From positions 8,313,501-8,377,500 of the forward strand of contig NZ_CP108356.1 of assembly GCF_036237315.1 (NCBI RefSeq): 64,000 nt of DNA, written 5' to 3'. Positions 9,370-19,756 of this stretch are shown in pieces. Source of the stretch: Streptomyces sp. NBC_01351 (GTDB lineage: Bacteria > Actinomycetota > Actinomycetes > Streptomycetales > Streptomycetaceae). Every line of letters begins with the position of its first letter. Positions within the stretch are counted from its first letter, which is position 1. Below the pieces are notes generated by a model, which saw only the letters and a program-made list of their open reading frames with translations, had not been told where the DNA came from and did no database searches. The position numbers and the translations under genes were made by a program.

Positions 9370-9831
9370 ATGTCGTTCGAACAAGAGTGGGCCGCCGAGA
9401 AGACGGCCGTAACGATGCGATTGAACCAGGCTGACAGTACGGGGGGTTCGACGCCAGCTGCGGGCTCGGCCGACTACGTGGTCGAGGACGACGACCTCGG
9501 CGCAGTCGGCCATGCCGCCAACGGCCTCTTCAGCGGCCTGGAACCCGCGGGAAAGCACGCGAGCGCGGCGAGTGAGAGCGCAGGGAGCAGCCTGAAGGGT
9601 GATGGCTTCGATACCGGTGCCGCACTGTCGGAGGTGAACAAGACCTGGGAGACGCAGGTGAAGACCCTCCTCCAGGCATGCGCGCACATCTCCAACCACC
9701 TCGACTACACGAAGAAGTCCAACAAGGCCAATGACGCCTGGATCGGCGCGCAGCTGCGCATCGTGGGGCCCGTCGCGCCGGGCAGCGAGGGTGCCGTTTC
9801 CGCGTCCCAGATCGACAAGCTCTTCCGGTAA
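9370..9831 (+). CDS. Small Ala/Ser-rich helical protein, WXG100-like in size and context
   Basis: The start is ATG 9370 (MSFEQEWAAEKT), preceded by a gggg motif nine bases upstream. The 153-residue product is soluble, begins with a helix, has a Gly/Ser-rich middle and a second helical half around EVNKTWETQVKTLLQACAHI. No signal peptide is visible. In Streptomyces such small helical proteins often precede large DUF6571-like proteins, as here, and resemble ESX/WXG secretion partners. This is inference from context, not a motif match. Confidence 0.6.
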   Translation: MSFEQEWAAEKTAVTMRLNQADSTGGSTPAAGSADYVVEDDDLGAVGHAANGLFSGLEPAGKHASAASESAGSSLKGDGFDTGAALSEVNKTWETQVKTLLQACAHISNHLDYTKKSNKANDAWIGAQLRIVGPVAPGSEGAVSASQIDKLFR

Positions 9832-9843
9832 GGAACCACAGTC

Positions 9844-12083
9844 ATGCCCACGTTCGAGCAGCTCCTGAATGCCAAACTCGGTCCGATGAACACAGCGGTC
9901 ACTCAGTGGACCGAGATGATCTCCAAGCTGACACAGCTCAAATCCGATGCGTCGGCGATGAAGTCCAAGGCAGACAAGTCCACCTGGAGGGGTGAGAACG
10001 CCTCCGTGACGAAGCAATTCGTCACGAAGACGACCAAGGAGTTCGGCGATGCCGTGACCGAGGCCGAATCCATACGCGACCTCCTCCAGGACGCCCACAC
10101 TCTGCTCAAGTCCGCTCATGACGATCTCAAGGCCACGTACGAGAACCCTCCGCCGGGCATCACCATCTACCCGAACGGCGTACTCAGTCATCGCGTCCAC
10201 CCCGACCGCAGGTCGAAGGACAGCACCGAACCGATCGCGACCGAGGCGCAGTTCGAGGCACTGCGCGGCAAGATCGAAGGCATCTTGCAGCGGGCCAACG
10301 AGGCCGACGAGCTGTGCGCTTGGGGTCTGCGCGCGCTGATCAAGAACCACCCGAACGACTTCGGGAGCACTGACCTCGGCGGTGTCGCGGACGCGAAGAA
10401 GATGCGCGCTGAGGAGATGCAGCAGACGGAGAACGGCCGTGAGGCCGCCAAGCTCTACGCCCGCTGGGACTTCCTCGACGACAAGGAGCGCGCGCGGCTC
10501 CTCACCCTCGTCGAAGGCGGCCAGAACTCGCCGGCGTTCTCCGCCGAGCTGATGCAGAACCTCAGCTACAACGGCCGTGAGGATCAGGAAGCGGTGCTGC
10601 TGCTCGCCGGGAGCCTGGAGCACGGCGGCCGCGACGGCCAGGTCTCCGCCACTGACGCCCGGCTCTACAAGGCCCTCTCCGGCAGCCTCGCCACCGCCAC
10701 CGGTCTCGACTCGCCGATCGGCTCCCCTGGCGGCGTCACCTCGGCCTGGACCGACCGGCTCATCGACACCGCCCGCAATGGCAACGGCCTGCCCAACCAG
10801 CACCCGGGGCAGCTCAAGGGCGGCGCGGCGGGCTGGAACGCCCTCACCGATCTGATGGCCGCGGACGCCGGGGACAAGCCGTACGACCCGAACGACTCCA
10901 AGGACAGTCCGTTCCGGAAGGACAAGGACGACCCGGTCTACAGCGAGGCCTTCCTGAAGGAGGTCGGCGACAGCATCCGCGAGTGGGAGACCAACGACAA
11001 GGACGCCTACGACGGGGTCATGAAGAACTGGCAGGGCACGCAAGAGGACCCGATGAAGGGTCTGATGAACGCGATGAGCCGCAACCCGTCCGCCGCGACC
11101 CACTACTTCGACCCCGCTACGACGGACAACCTGAAGTACTTCCTGGAGGACCGCGAGTGGCCGGGCGGCGACGTCCAGGACAGGATGCCCGAGGACACGC
11201 AACGGACCTCTGCTCGCGCCGAGTTCGCGGCTGCGATCGACGCAGCGGCCACAGGCCGTGAGCCGGGCAGCCCGCTGCACGCCGTCGGCACTCGCCACGA
11301 CGGCGCCGAGACCGCGATCTTCGAGCGCTGATCGACGAGTATGCCGAGGAGACGAAGAAGAACCAGAGCGCCGTGCCCCTCACCATGCGCATGGCCATGG
11401 GCGAGATGATTGGCGACTACAGCTCCGACGTGCACCAGATCCTCGGCAAGGACCTGGACGGGCCCACCGACTTCAACCAGCTCGACATCGACCGCGGGGA
11501 CCTGACCCGGATCATCCGTTCCACGGCCGAGGACCCGCAGGCCTTCGGGATCATTCACGCCTCGCAGACCGCGGTGATCGCTGACGGCCTCGACCGCTTT
11601 CCGGCGGATTCATACCGCCGGGAGGACCCGGAGCTGCACGCCTGGGTCAAGCAGTCGTCGGGGGTGCTCGGCCACCTCGACGGCGTGCGCGGCGACGTCA
11701 TCTTCGACCTCGGCCAGTCGCAGAAGGACGCGAACGGCTGGAACAAGATGATGAATTACCACCTCATCGGTGCGCCCCTGACGGCCATCCCCATCGCGGG
11801 TGACGCCATCCAGCGATCGATCGACGTCGGCACGGCCGCCTACATGAACGAACTCAACGCCAAGGTCGACGCCGAGACCCGCAACAACATGATCAACCAC
11901 TACGACAACGGCCAGAATGAGATGAACGCCATGCTGCGCCAGATGGCGACGGACAAGGGGCTGCACATCTCGGAGCTGGACGCGAGCCCCGGCGAGTACG
12001 AGGACGGCCTCCAGCCCACCGCCCAGCAGTGGTACCAGAACGGCATCAAGAACGCGGACATGAAGATGGGCGAGCGGTACTGA
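9844..12083 (+). pseudogene. Large DUF6571-like protein, one frameshift
   Basis: The first frame runs from ATG 9844 to a stop at 11331. The continuation LIDEYAEETKKNQ starts immediately in another frame and runs to 12083. One missing c at 11326-11328 (cgcctg to cgctg) explains the break, and the joined product is about 746 residues. The N-terminal 110 residues are helical and WXG-like (MPTFEQLLNAKLGPMNTAV). The C-terminal part has MRMAMGEMIGDYSSDVHQ and a long helical tail, as in DUF6571/TPR-region proteins of Streptomyces. No toxin domain was seen. An assembly error is as likely as true decay. Confidence 0.65.
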
Positions 12084-12655
12084 TGAAGAAGAAGCACCTG
12101 GTGCTGCCGGCCGTGATTGTGGTCGCGGCGGCCGTCGTCGCCGCCATCCAGCTGTGGCCCAGCACGCTGAAGGACCTGCGTGCGCAGAACCTCTGCCTCG
12201 GCATGCTCACCGAGAAGACGGCGGGTCTACTCTACGACGGCAAGGGCGGCCAGCTCGCCGTCGACGAGGACCAGGGCGGGAGGTCTGGGGCGGACCCCGT
12301 CTTTTCCACGATCTGCTTCGTCAACCGGGACCCGGAGGGGGGCGCCGCGGACCGGCTCCAGTACACCGTCGACGTCCGGCCCGCCAGCACCCTGAACGAC
12401 CCCGTGAACGGCGCTACTCGGCTTGCCGACGGCCGTTCGGGGTGGGTGAGCCCCCGGCAGAGCGAGGTCCAGCTCCCCTCCGGGTGCCCGAAGGAGATGA
12501 AGGCGGATGCCGAGTACGTCACCGTCACGCTGAAGGTCGCACCCGGCGTCGTCGTCGCGGAGAACTGGGACGACGCGGCCCTCGTCGCAGCCTCCCGCAC
12601 CGTAGTCCTGGAGGCCGTGGACAATCTTGCCAAGCAGTACGACTGCGAGGTGTAA
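12083..12655 (+). CDS. Membrane-anchored hypothetical protein
   Basis: The ATG at 12083 overlaps the preceding stop by one base. This 190-residue protein has a short basic start (MKKKH) and one uncleaved-signal-like helix (about 6-24), leaving about 165 residues outside. Cys residues (NLCLGM, TICFVN, SGCPKE, YDCEV) are spaced as if paired in disulfides. It is last in the locus that begins with the lipoprotein gene. No family was recognised. Confidence 0.65.
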   Translation: MKKKHLVLPAVIVVAAAVVAAIQLWPSTLKDLRAQNLCLGMLTEKTAGLLYDGKGGQLAVDEDQGGRSGADPVFSTICFVNRDPEGGAADRLQYTVDVRPASTLNDPVNGATRLADGRSGWVSPRQSEVQLPSGCPKEMKADAEYVTVTLKVAPGVVVAENWDDAALVAASRTVVLEAVDNLAKQYDCEV

Positions 12656-12903
12656 AGCCGACGTCTGCGGGGGCGGCCGCCGTACACGGTCCCCGCTGTA
12701 CGCAGGCACAATGGCCGGCCTGGCAGAGGAGTCCTCCGCCTCCGGTGGCCTCACCATGGCCGCCGAGGTGGTCCGAGCACAGCTCATGGGCAGGACCGTT
12801 TCCCTCCAACGTCCTCTGACGATTCGAAGGCTGTGGAGGAACCAGCGGCCGTCCGAGGTCCGATAGGCCACCACCGAGCGGACCGGAGGCCACACCTCGA
12901 AGA

Positions 12904-12941
12904 GGCGACCGGGGGCTAACGGCGTTTAGCCCCCGGTCGCC
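12904..12941 (+). terminator. Perfect 16-bp-stem hairpin
   Basis: The arms ggcgaccgggggctaa and ttagcccccggtcgcc are exact reverse complements around a 6-base loop. There is no T run, as is common for actinobacterial terminators. It lies 249 bases after the last gene of the 8-12.7 kb locus. Confidence 0.6.
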
Positions 12942-13772
12942 TGATCGGCTCATCCTGGATGCGGTCTGGCGTTGACGGTCTGATTCGGGGTCTGGCGCAA
13001 GTTCCGCGACGCGGCTACTCGCGCGAGTATGAGGCCGTGGCATCGACGTGGTGGAAACTGTGGACGGTGGACCGGTTCGGGGGTGGACTTGCCTACATCG
13101 ACGACGAGAACGAAAACAAGGACGTCGTCCACCTGGTCGGTGTCACTGGCAAGACCGCCCCGTTGACCACCATCGACCAGTCGATCCCCGCCAAGGTCAC
13201 CCCCAAAGCCCCACCAGCGGCAACACCCGCTGGTGGCTGTCCAAGCCGGCCGCATTAGCCTCCGGTTGCCCGCCCCGGCCCCGCAGCCAGCCCGGCACCG
13301 GCAGCAGTGGCCGGACCACCGCCCACTCGGCATCCGACATGTCGGTGCGATACCGACGCTCGCGCGCCCCGTGGTCTCTGGCGTTCCCGAACCTGTGAGC
13401 CAGACAGTCACACGCGAGAGTGGCTGAGGTGGACCCCACTCCCGCGTTGCCGTAGAAATGCGACAACAGGGCCTCCTGGACAGCACGTTGGCTTCGACAC
13501 CCTTCGAGCTAGCAAGAGGCCCTGCTCTCATGCACGGCAGCCGCCGCAGTCACCCGATCGACTGACTTCTCGACGAGATCGGGACGACGGCAGTCGCGTC
13601 GCTTCTCGTGATCGCTGGGACGGACAAATTCGCACTGCCATCCAGGTAGACGGTCGGCTTGGTGACGCCCCGAGGCCGCCTCGCGGGTTTGAGTCCGGTG
13701 CCGCGACTGACGAACCTGGCGAAGAGTCGTGTCTTACCGGCTCGAGGCGCGGCCAACAGCCCCCGCTACGTC
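12942..13772. other. Gene-poor stretch with IS debris
   Basis: On the plus strand, 12959-13200 reads with some protein character (TWWKLWTVDRFGGGLAYIDD), but has no convincing start and fades after 13210. It could be an unrecognised gene fragment. At 13250-13350 is an IS5-like remnant, listed separately. Around 13440-13500 the minus strand reads AVQEALLSHFYGNA, a short piece that also looks like transposase. No intact gene was seen. Confidence 0.4.
13250..13350 (-). pseudogene. IS5-family transposase N-terminal remnant
   Basis: The minus strand reads RYRTDMSDAEWAVVRPLLPV followed by PGWLRGRGGQPE, the standard opening of Streptomyces IS5-family transposases (the DUF4096-like N-terminal domain). 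Similarity ends at the residue after GGQPEA. No DDE region is present. Confidence 0.65.
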
Positions 13773-14573
13773 CTACTTCTCCTCCGGCTCCCAGGCGCGG
13801 AGCAGGTCGAGCAGCCCTGCGTCTCCGTCAACGCGCAAGGAGTCGGCCTGGATCCGGTCGTACAGGTAGAGGACCAGCTCACTGGCCGTGCCGTGGACGG
13901 AGGCGCCGGCTGCGTCCGAGTCTTCGCCGGTCGCGGCGGTGGGCGCGGGGATGCGGGTGGTGCGTGCGCCGTCGCCGTCGACGGTGAGGCGCCAGGAGCG
14001 GCCCTCGGCGGCGTGGAAGTCGAAGGCCGTGGGCTTGTGCGGCCAGGCACTCGGCGTTGCGCAGACGGTGAACAGGAACTCCTCCACACCGTCGAGTGCC
14101 AGCTCGACCGGCAGCGGCTGCGGGGCGCCCCCGGCGAGCTGGGCGTCGTAGGTGTGCACCGCGGTCTCCTGGACCCGGTGCCGGGCGGTGCCGCCGGCGG
14201 TCTGCGGTGACTGCGACGCGGGCCACCACGTCCAGCAACCGCTCTCCGGTCCCGCCGCGCGCAGGGCGCCCAGCAGAAGCTGCGTCGACGCGTCCAGCCA
14301 GGCCAGCAGGGCCTCACGCTCCTGCGGCACTTCCAGCGCGGCGCGCGCGGCGACGGCCTCGGCCGGGGGAGCGTCGGCAGACCCCGCGCCGACGATGGCG
14401 GCCCAGAAACGGTCTCCCCCACCCAGGTGCTTCACCAGATCGAACAGCGTCCACCCGGGGCAGGTCGGCACCTGCGCGTCGAGACCGGGCGCGGCGGCGA
14501 CCACGGCGCGGAAGGCGGTCGACCGTTCATCGATCAGTCGCAACAGGTCAGGGAACTCAAGATTCTTTTCCAC
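13773..14573 (-). CDS. Maleylpyruvate isomerase family mycothiol-dependent enzyme
   Basis: This 266-residue protein has an N-terminal MDMPI/DinB-like helical domain (FRAVVAAAPGLDAQVPTCPG then WTLFDLVKHLGGGDRFW, with the conserved His in the second helix). The family pattern RHRVQETAVHTYDAQ follows at about 130-145 and places the metal and thiol ligands. The C-terminal domain resembles MDMPI_C. Family members use mycothiol as cofactor or act as mycothiol S-transferases; the substrate is unknown. ATG 14573 is followed by MEKNLEFPDLLRLIDE. It is a single gene between IS remnants. Confidence 0.85.
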   Translation of the reverse strand: MEKNLEFPDLLRLIDERSTAFRAVVAAAPGLDAQVPTCPGWTLFDLVKHLGGGDRFWAAIVGAGSADAPPAEAVAARAALEVPQEREALLAWLDASTQLLLGALRAAGPESGCWTWWPASQSPQTAGGTARHRVQETAVHTYDAQLAGGAPQPLPVELALDGVEEFLFTVCATPSAWPHKPTAFDFHAAEGRSWRLTVDGDGARTTRIPAPTAATGEDSDAAGASVHGTASELVLYLYDRIQADSLRVDGDAGLLDLLRAWEPEEK

Positions 14574-14993
14574 GCCGGATGTCTATCACCGTGCTCCGGT
14601 GATCGGACAGCGATTTTCACAGTCGCCGCCGGTTGGCCATTGCGGACGTCCTCGCCTCCCACCGCTCGGGTGACAAGCTGCAGCACTGCTGCGAGGACGC
14701 TGGTGGTGGCGGTACGCCAGGCGTCGTGCCTGTGGGTGCTCTGGCCTCGCCGTGCGGCCGGGCACCTCGGCGATGTGACGTCCACCCGGTGCGCGCGGTC
14801 ATGCTGCCGCTCGATGTGATGGACGCGGAGGTTACGACGGCGGGGGAGGACCGGTCGGGTCGGGAGTTCAGGTGACTCCCGTTCGACCAGCACTCCTCAA
14901 GTTCGGAACAACAACAGCCACTCACCCTCATCCGCTTCGTGCATCATGGGAAGCGATGAATGGCAAAGTGAGCTTTCACGAATCATGAACAGC

Positions 14994-15480
14994 ATGGACA
15001 GTATCGACCCTCGGCTGCTGAAGACCCTGCTCGCAGTGGTGCGGCACGGGTCGATGAGCGCTGCGGCAGCCGCGCTGGGCTACGTGCCCTCAGCGGTCTC
15101 ACAACACATCGCCCGGCTTGAGAGGCAGGTGGGGGTCGAACTGCTTTCGCGGCGGCCGGGGGGCGGCGTGACCCCGACCTCTGCCGGCCGTACGCTGATC
15201 GATGGAGCCGCCCAAGTCCTCGCCGCCATCGCGGATTTCCAACGTCTGGCCGACGACGTCGCCGGGTCGGGGGCACCCGAAGTACGGATCGGCCTGTACG
15301 CAACCGCAGCCGGTCGGCTGCTTCCCACCGCACTGGCCGAGCTGCGACGGACCCATCCACAGGCCGTGCTGCACGTGACGGAGACCGAGCCCGTACACGG
15401 CCTGCGCGGACTGCGTACCGGCGAGATCGACCTGCTGCTCAGGCGCAGGACGAGGAGGGTCAGACTGCCGGGTCCGGGGC
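14994..15480 (+). pseudogene. LysR-family regulator, truncated by a transposase fragment
   Basis: From MDSIDPRLLKTLLAVVRHGS it shows a normal LysR winged HTH (SMSAAAAALGYVPSAVSQHI, about 20-40, then LERQVGVELLSRRPGG) and the beginning of the effector-binding domain (EVRIGLYATAAGRLLPTALA). After about 160 residues (GEIDLLLRRR) similarity stops and the sequence passes into an unrelated transposase fragment. The regulator should be non-functional. ATG 14946 and 14985 are alternative starts. Confidence 0.75.
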
Positions 15481-15486
15481 CACTCC

Positions 15487-16643
15487 GTGTGCTCAGACAG
15501 AGCCGCGACACGGAGCGCGGTCCCCTGGCACAGGCAGCGCAGCCGGATGATCCCAGGGCGGCCGTACTCGTTCGTCGCGGTGCTGGAAGTCGGCCGCACT
15601 TCCTGGACCGCGCTGCTGGACGCGGTCCGGCTGGAGCCCGGCGCGGACATCGCGGCGGTCACCGCAGTCCAGGTCCGCGAAGTCGTCGAGCATCTGATCG
15701 CGCCGGGCAGTGGAAGACCGGTGACCTGGACATCCTCCTGGTCCTCGACGCCAGCTATGACAGTCAGCGGCTGTCATTCCTTCTGGATGACCTGCCGCTG
15801 CAGGTGCTGGGCCGACTCCGTTCGGACCGGGTGATGCGCCGGCCAACCCCGCCGCGAGTTTATGACCCGCAAGGCGGGCGGCCACCCAAGCACGGCGGCG
15901 AGTTCGTCTGCGGCCAGCCCGATACCTGGGGAGAACCCGACGCTCAGACGGCTACGGAGACCCATCGGTACGGCACCGCGGTCGCCACCGCCTTCGACCG
16001 CCCTCCACCCGAGACTGCCCCGGCGGGCCGCATGGCTCAACCATGTCGCCGAGCTACCGATTATCGAGGGGACCGTGATCCGGCTGAAGGCCGACCGGCT
16101 TCCCGCAGGCGGTGAGCCCAAGCCGGTCTGGCTCTGGTAGTCCGGCACCGACGCCACCGCTGCCGATGTCGACCGGCTCTGGCAGGAGTTTCTCCGCCGC
16201 TTCGACCTGGAACACACCTTCCGTCTGCTCAAGCAGACGCTCGGCTGGACCGCATCCCGGCTCCGTGAGCCCGCCGCGGCGGACCGATGGACCTGGCTGA
16301 TCCTTGCCGCCCATGCCCAGCTCCGGCTCGCCCGCCCCCTCGCTACCGACCTCCGGCGGCCCTGAGAGCGACCAACGCCATCGAACAAACTCACACCCGC
16401 CCGCGTCCGCCGGGGCTTTCGAAACCTCCGCAGAAAGTACCCGTTGCCGTCCGGTGCGCCGAAACCCACCAGGCCCCCGGCCCCGGGCGACCGCTCGGCT
16501 CCAAGAACCGCCGCAGAGCGGCCATCCACGACGTCGGACGAGTCCTGAAGACGGGCGAACCGTACTCCCGCCGCAGCCACCACAAGGAGGGAACCAAGCC
16601 CAGGCGCACCGCCGCCGTAGGCAGCGGTAATGGCACGGCATAG
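15487..16643 (+). pseudogene. DDE transposase remnant (NF041680-type), multiply disrupted
   Basis: Pieces in three frames give one transposase: RMIPGRPYSFVAVLE, then GQWKTGDLDILLVLDASYDS and VLGRLRSDRVMRRPTPPRVY, then AAWLNHVAELPIIEGTVIRL ending in an in-frame stop at 16138, then FLRRFDLEHTFRLLKQTLGW, and finally a GRPLGSKNRR tail. The N-terminal third is missing. At least three frameshifts and one stop make it dead. It abuts the broken LysR gene and probably marks the junction that truncated it. Confidence 0.8.
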
Positions 16644-16694
16644 GCTCCTCATGCCTGCTACTGAACACGGCACTTCATCAAGGGGGCATAGCCG

Positions 16695-16991
16695 ATGGAG
16701 CACAGTTCCGAGCGCGAGAAGGGCACGGACGCGGTCCCTGACCCCGCAGAAGGCCAAGCCGCCCCCCGAGACATCCGTGCCGGACACCTCGGCCTGGGCG
16801 TGACCGTCATTGCCCTGATCGTCATCGCGAGTTTCTCGGGCCCACGATGGACACTCATCGTCTCCGGGGCTTTCGCAGCCTGGTTCATCCTCGCGCTGGC
16901 GGTCATCCACATGCGTGGCGGACGAAGCTGGGATGCCCTCCGACGCGCCTACAACCTCACCTTCGGCTGGGGCGAATACGTCAGTCCCTGA
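16695..16991 (+). CDS. Small two-helix membrane protein
   Basis: This 98-residue protein has a charged soluble N-terminus and two helices (about 33-48 and 52-70), ending in RRAYNLTFGWGEYVSP. No family was recognised. It is a single gene between a transposase remnant and a convergent small gene. Confidence 0.5.
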   Translation: MEHSSEREKGTDAVPDPAEGQAAPRDIRAGHLGLGVTVIALIVIASFSGPRWTLIVSGAFAAWFILALAVIHMRGGRSWDALRRAYNLTFGWGEYVSP

Positions 16992-17064
16992 CGGACGTTA
17001 AACGACAAGCTGAGCTTGTTCTTTATCAACGAAGGCCGAAGCCATTGTCGCTGTGTGGCGATGT

Positions 17065-17343
17065 TCAGTGATGTACGTCCAGGTAGGCGTCGTGGTCGGC
17101 GTAGTGGATGACTGCCTGGCATATCCCCAAGGCGTTTGGCTGGGCTCCGTTCCGCCAGGACGACCACACTTCGAGGACGTCCTGAGCCAGTTCGACTTCG
17201 AGTAGATAGGCAAGGTCGGACGGCGGCGCATCGAACGCGACGGCCACCGCATCTGAGGCGGCCGTCCATGGCTTGGCCGCGTAGATCACAGCTCCGGCAG
17301 GCTGTTCGTCAAGGGACTGCAGAAGTTCCAGGAGAGTAGGCAC
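17065..17343 (-). CDS. Small soluble hypothetical protein
   Basis: This 92-residue acidic protein (MPTLLELLQSLDEQPAGAVI) alternates strands and helices and ends DHDAYLDVHH. Size and acidity fit small immunity-like proteins common in Streptomyces accessory regions, but no motif identifies it. It lies next to the left edge of the ISL3 element. Confidence 0.5.
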   Translation of the reverse strand: MPTLLELLQSLDEQPAGAVIYAAKPWTAASDAVAVAFDAPPSDLAYLLEVELAQDVLEVWSSWRNGAQPNALGICQAVIHYADHDAYLDVHH

Positions 17344-17366
17344 GGTGAGAGACTACGTCGCTCACT

Positions 17367-17375
17367 TCGAACACC
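17367..17375 (+). repeat. Candidate ISL3 target-site duplication, left copy
   Basis: The sequence tcgaacacc is repeated exactly at 18849-18857 on the other side of the transposase. Confidence 0.4.
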
Positions 17376-18848
17376 GTCTCGAACTGAGTCGCTCACCTGG
17401 GGATTCACCGGACGTGGGGGCGGCCTTCGTCTGACCATGTGCTCCGACCCAGGTGCACGTGATCACGACGAAGGCTGGTCGTGGGGTGTCGGGTGAGCCA
17501 GCCGGTCACCTGCCGCACTGTCGGCGGTCGCGGCGGCGCGCCGGCCGGAGCCCCGCGAAGGGTGGCGATGTGGGCGCGGACCATCTGGTAGGTGACGGGC
17601 GCGTTGGCGGCGGCGAGTTCGCTGTGGAGGTGGGTGACGCTGGTGCATCCCTCGGCGAACCGTTGCTCCAGGTAGGGCTTGTACGGGTCCAGTCTGCTGA
17701 GCCGGGGCCGGTTCTCGCGGATGGTGTCCTGCCAGCGTGCGGCGTTCGCGTACCGGAGCACGGTGTTGAGGCCCCAGTCCAGGTGCCGGGCGATCGCCCG
17801 GCGTGAGTGGCCTTGGGCCAGGAGCTCGTGGACCAAGGCGTGTGCCGCCTTCTTCCGGTCGGCCCGCCGGCCGACGGGCTCCGAGTCGTCCTGCGGTCGA
17901 GCGGAAACAAGTCCGGTGGCCTCCGGCAGCATGCCCCTGGGCGATGGGTTGCGCAGGCAGTCGCGGTGGGCGGCGACGCAGGTCTCCACGGCCCGGCCGA
18001 GGCCCTGCCACAGATGGAACCGGTCGGCGACCTGCAGAGCGTCAGGGGCACCGCGCCGGGCGCCTTCGGCGTAGGCGCCCGCCCGGTCCCGGCAGATGAT
18101 CTCCACGCCTGGGTGACGGACCAGCCACGCAGCCAGCGGCCCGGCCTCACGCGTCGGGAGCACATCGACCACGCGATGGTCTTCGACGCTGGTCAAGACG
18201 GTGGAGTAGGTCTGGCCGCGACGGATCGCGAAATCGTCCACGCCCAGCACCCGCGGCGTGCCGAACGCGGGATCGGGCAATGCCATGACCCTGCGCAACA
18301 AGGTCATCCTTCCCGCGCCGAAGCCCAGCTGGGCTGCCAGCCGGGCGCCGGCCCGCCCGGCCAGCGCGAGCCCCACCCGCTCCAGGGCATGGTTGAGCCG
18401 CGTGGTGAACGGTGCGTACGGGGCAGCCAGCCGGGAGAACCGCTCAGCAAACGTCCGACGCGGACAGTCCGCCGCCCCACAGATGAAACGCCGGACCACC
18501 AACCGGATCACGAAGCCCTGCTCAGCGAGTGGAAGATCCTTCAACCTGCGGCGATAGCGGTCGTGCACCCGGTCCGAGAAGCGGACGCAGTCCGGACACT
18601 CCTCGCCGGCCACCGGCCTCTCGCCACCACCTCGACCGTACGGAACAAGGCGGTCACCGCCTCGACGTCCACGTCGTCGATCCCGTCGAACACGAGTGAA
18701 TCCCAGAACGATGCGTTGGTCTGCATGACCGGCACGATCACCGCCCACGGCCGACCATGGCAGAGACCATCAGGGAGTTGATGGAGCGTCACTTTCGGCT
18801 GCCGGGCAGCCAGGCGTACGCGGTCACACACGACCCAGCCCCTCACAA
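17376..18848 (-). mobile_element. ISL3-family insertion sequence (boundaries inferred)
   Basis: The transposase is bracketed by a 9-base direct repeat, tcgaacacc, at 17367-17375 and 18849-18857. ISL3 elements make 8-bp target duplications, so these may be the flanks, giving an element of 1473 bp, a normal size for the family. Terminal inverted repeats are weak by eye (ctgagtcg against ctgggtcg near the tips), so the boundaries are tentative. Confidence 0.5.
17405..18726 (-). pseudogene. ISL3-family transposase, one frameshift
   Basis: The N-terminus begins at ATG 18726 (MQTNASFWDSLVFDGIDDVD) and reads into VEVVARGRW. The rest is in another frame from about 18610, beginning with the zinc-ribbon CPDC and continuing through RYRRRLKDLPLAEQGFVIRL, a second Cys pair (CGAADC) and the DDE core (RVLGVDDFAIRRGQTYSTVL, then EIICRDRAGAYAEGARRGAP and QVADRFHLWQGL) to the stop. 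Catalytic motifs are intact. The single indel near 18610 is the only defect and could be a sequencing error. Confidence 0.8.
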
Positions 18849-18857
18849 TCGAACACC
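18849..18857 (+). repeat. Candidate ISL3 target-site duplication, right copy
   Basis: It is an exact copy of tcgaacacc at 17367-17375, bracketing the ISL3 transposase. Confidence 0.4.
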
Positions 18858-18949
18858 AAGGTGACGATCCGCGACCGCTTCCCAAGATCTGAGCCAGAAC
18901 CGAGTTTCGACAGCACCCGGGTGCCCCAGGGCGGCAGGGCACTGCACGG

Positions 18950-19756
18950 TCAGCGAAGGATTTGAACTGCGTAGAGCGCGCCGACTCCGGTGGCGAGTGT
19001 GCCGAGCAAGAGCCGGAGAGCCGTCTCGGGCAGGTGTGGCTGAAGGCGCGCGCCGAGGTATCCGCCGAGGAGGCCACCGGCCCCGCAGGACAGGCCCAGT
19101 AGCCAGTCGGGGGCGACGTCGCCTGGGGCAGCGAGGGAGAGTAGCGCGTAGGTGGCCGCGCCGACGACGGAGGTCACGAAGGTGGAGGCGAGGGCGGCGG
19201 GTGCGACGGTGGTGACCGGTGCTCCGCGGCCGACGAGGATCGGGCCCAGCAGGGAGCCGCCCCCAATTCCGTAGACGCCACCGGCCACGCCGACGGCCAG
19301 GGCCAGCGACGTCGTCGCGCGGGGCGAAGGCTGATCTCGGGTGCGGGGTGGTGCCGCGCGTACGGTCCGCAGCCACAGCCACAGCCCGAGTGGCAGGAGC
19401 ATTGCGGCTATGAGGAGGCGGAAGATGCGCGGGCCGGGAACGGCGAAGACGCGGATCACGGCGCCGACGACGACGCCGGGAACGGTGCCCGCGACGAGCA
19501 GCCGGGTCAGCGGCCCGCCCAGCAGTCCGGCCCGCCAGTAGCGCAGGAGGGCACCGGGGCCGGCCACGACGTTGTAGAGCAGGTTCGTGGGTGTCACGGC
19601 CGGACTGGGCACGCCCAGCACACTGACTTGCACAGGCAGCAGGAAGACTGCTCCGGAGACGCCCACGGGCGCGGTGGTGACCGATATCAGGAGCCCTGCG
19701 GCGAACCCGAGCAGTCCCATCGACCACTCCACGGCACCCCCCTCGGCACTCTTCAA
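18950..19756 (-). CDS. TSUP (TauE/SafE) family permease
   Basis: The product of 268 residues at most (probable start GTG or ATG near MGLLGFAAGLLIS) has seven to eight helices. TSUP features include GLLISVTTAPVGVSGAVFLL near the N-terminus and a second repeat beginning GGVYGIGGGSLLGPILVGRG at about 170. The family exports sulfite, sulfoacetate or other small organic anions. The substrate is not evident and there is no operon partner. Confidence 0.82.
   Translation of the reverse strand: MKSAEGGAVEWSMGLLGFAAGLLISVTTAPVGVSGAVFLLPVQVSVLGVPSPAVTPTNLLYNVVAGPGALLRYWRAGLLGGPLTRLLVAGTVPGVVVGAVIRVFAVPGPRIFRLLIAAMLLPLGLWLWLRTVRAAPPRTRDQPSPRATTSLALAVGVAGGVYGIGGGSLLGPILVGRGAPVTTVAPAALASTFVTSVVGAATYALLSLAAPGDVAPDWLLGLSCGAGGLLGGYLGARLQPHLPETALRLLLGTLATGVGALYAVQILR

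Noticed and set aside
9151..11298. Minus-strand open frame of 715 codons
   Set aside because: It is a shadow of the DUF6571-like gene on the plus strand. Leu/Val/Arg-rich without motifs.
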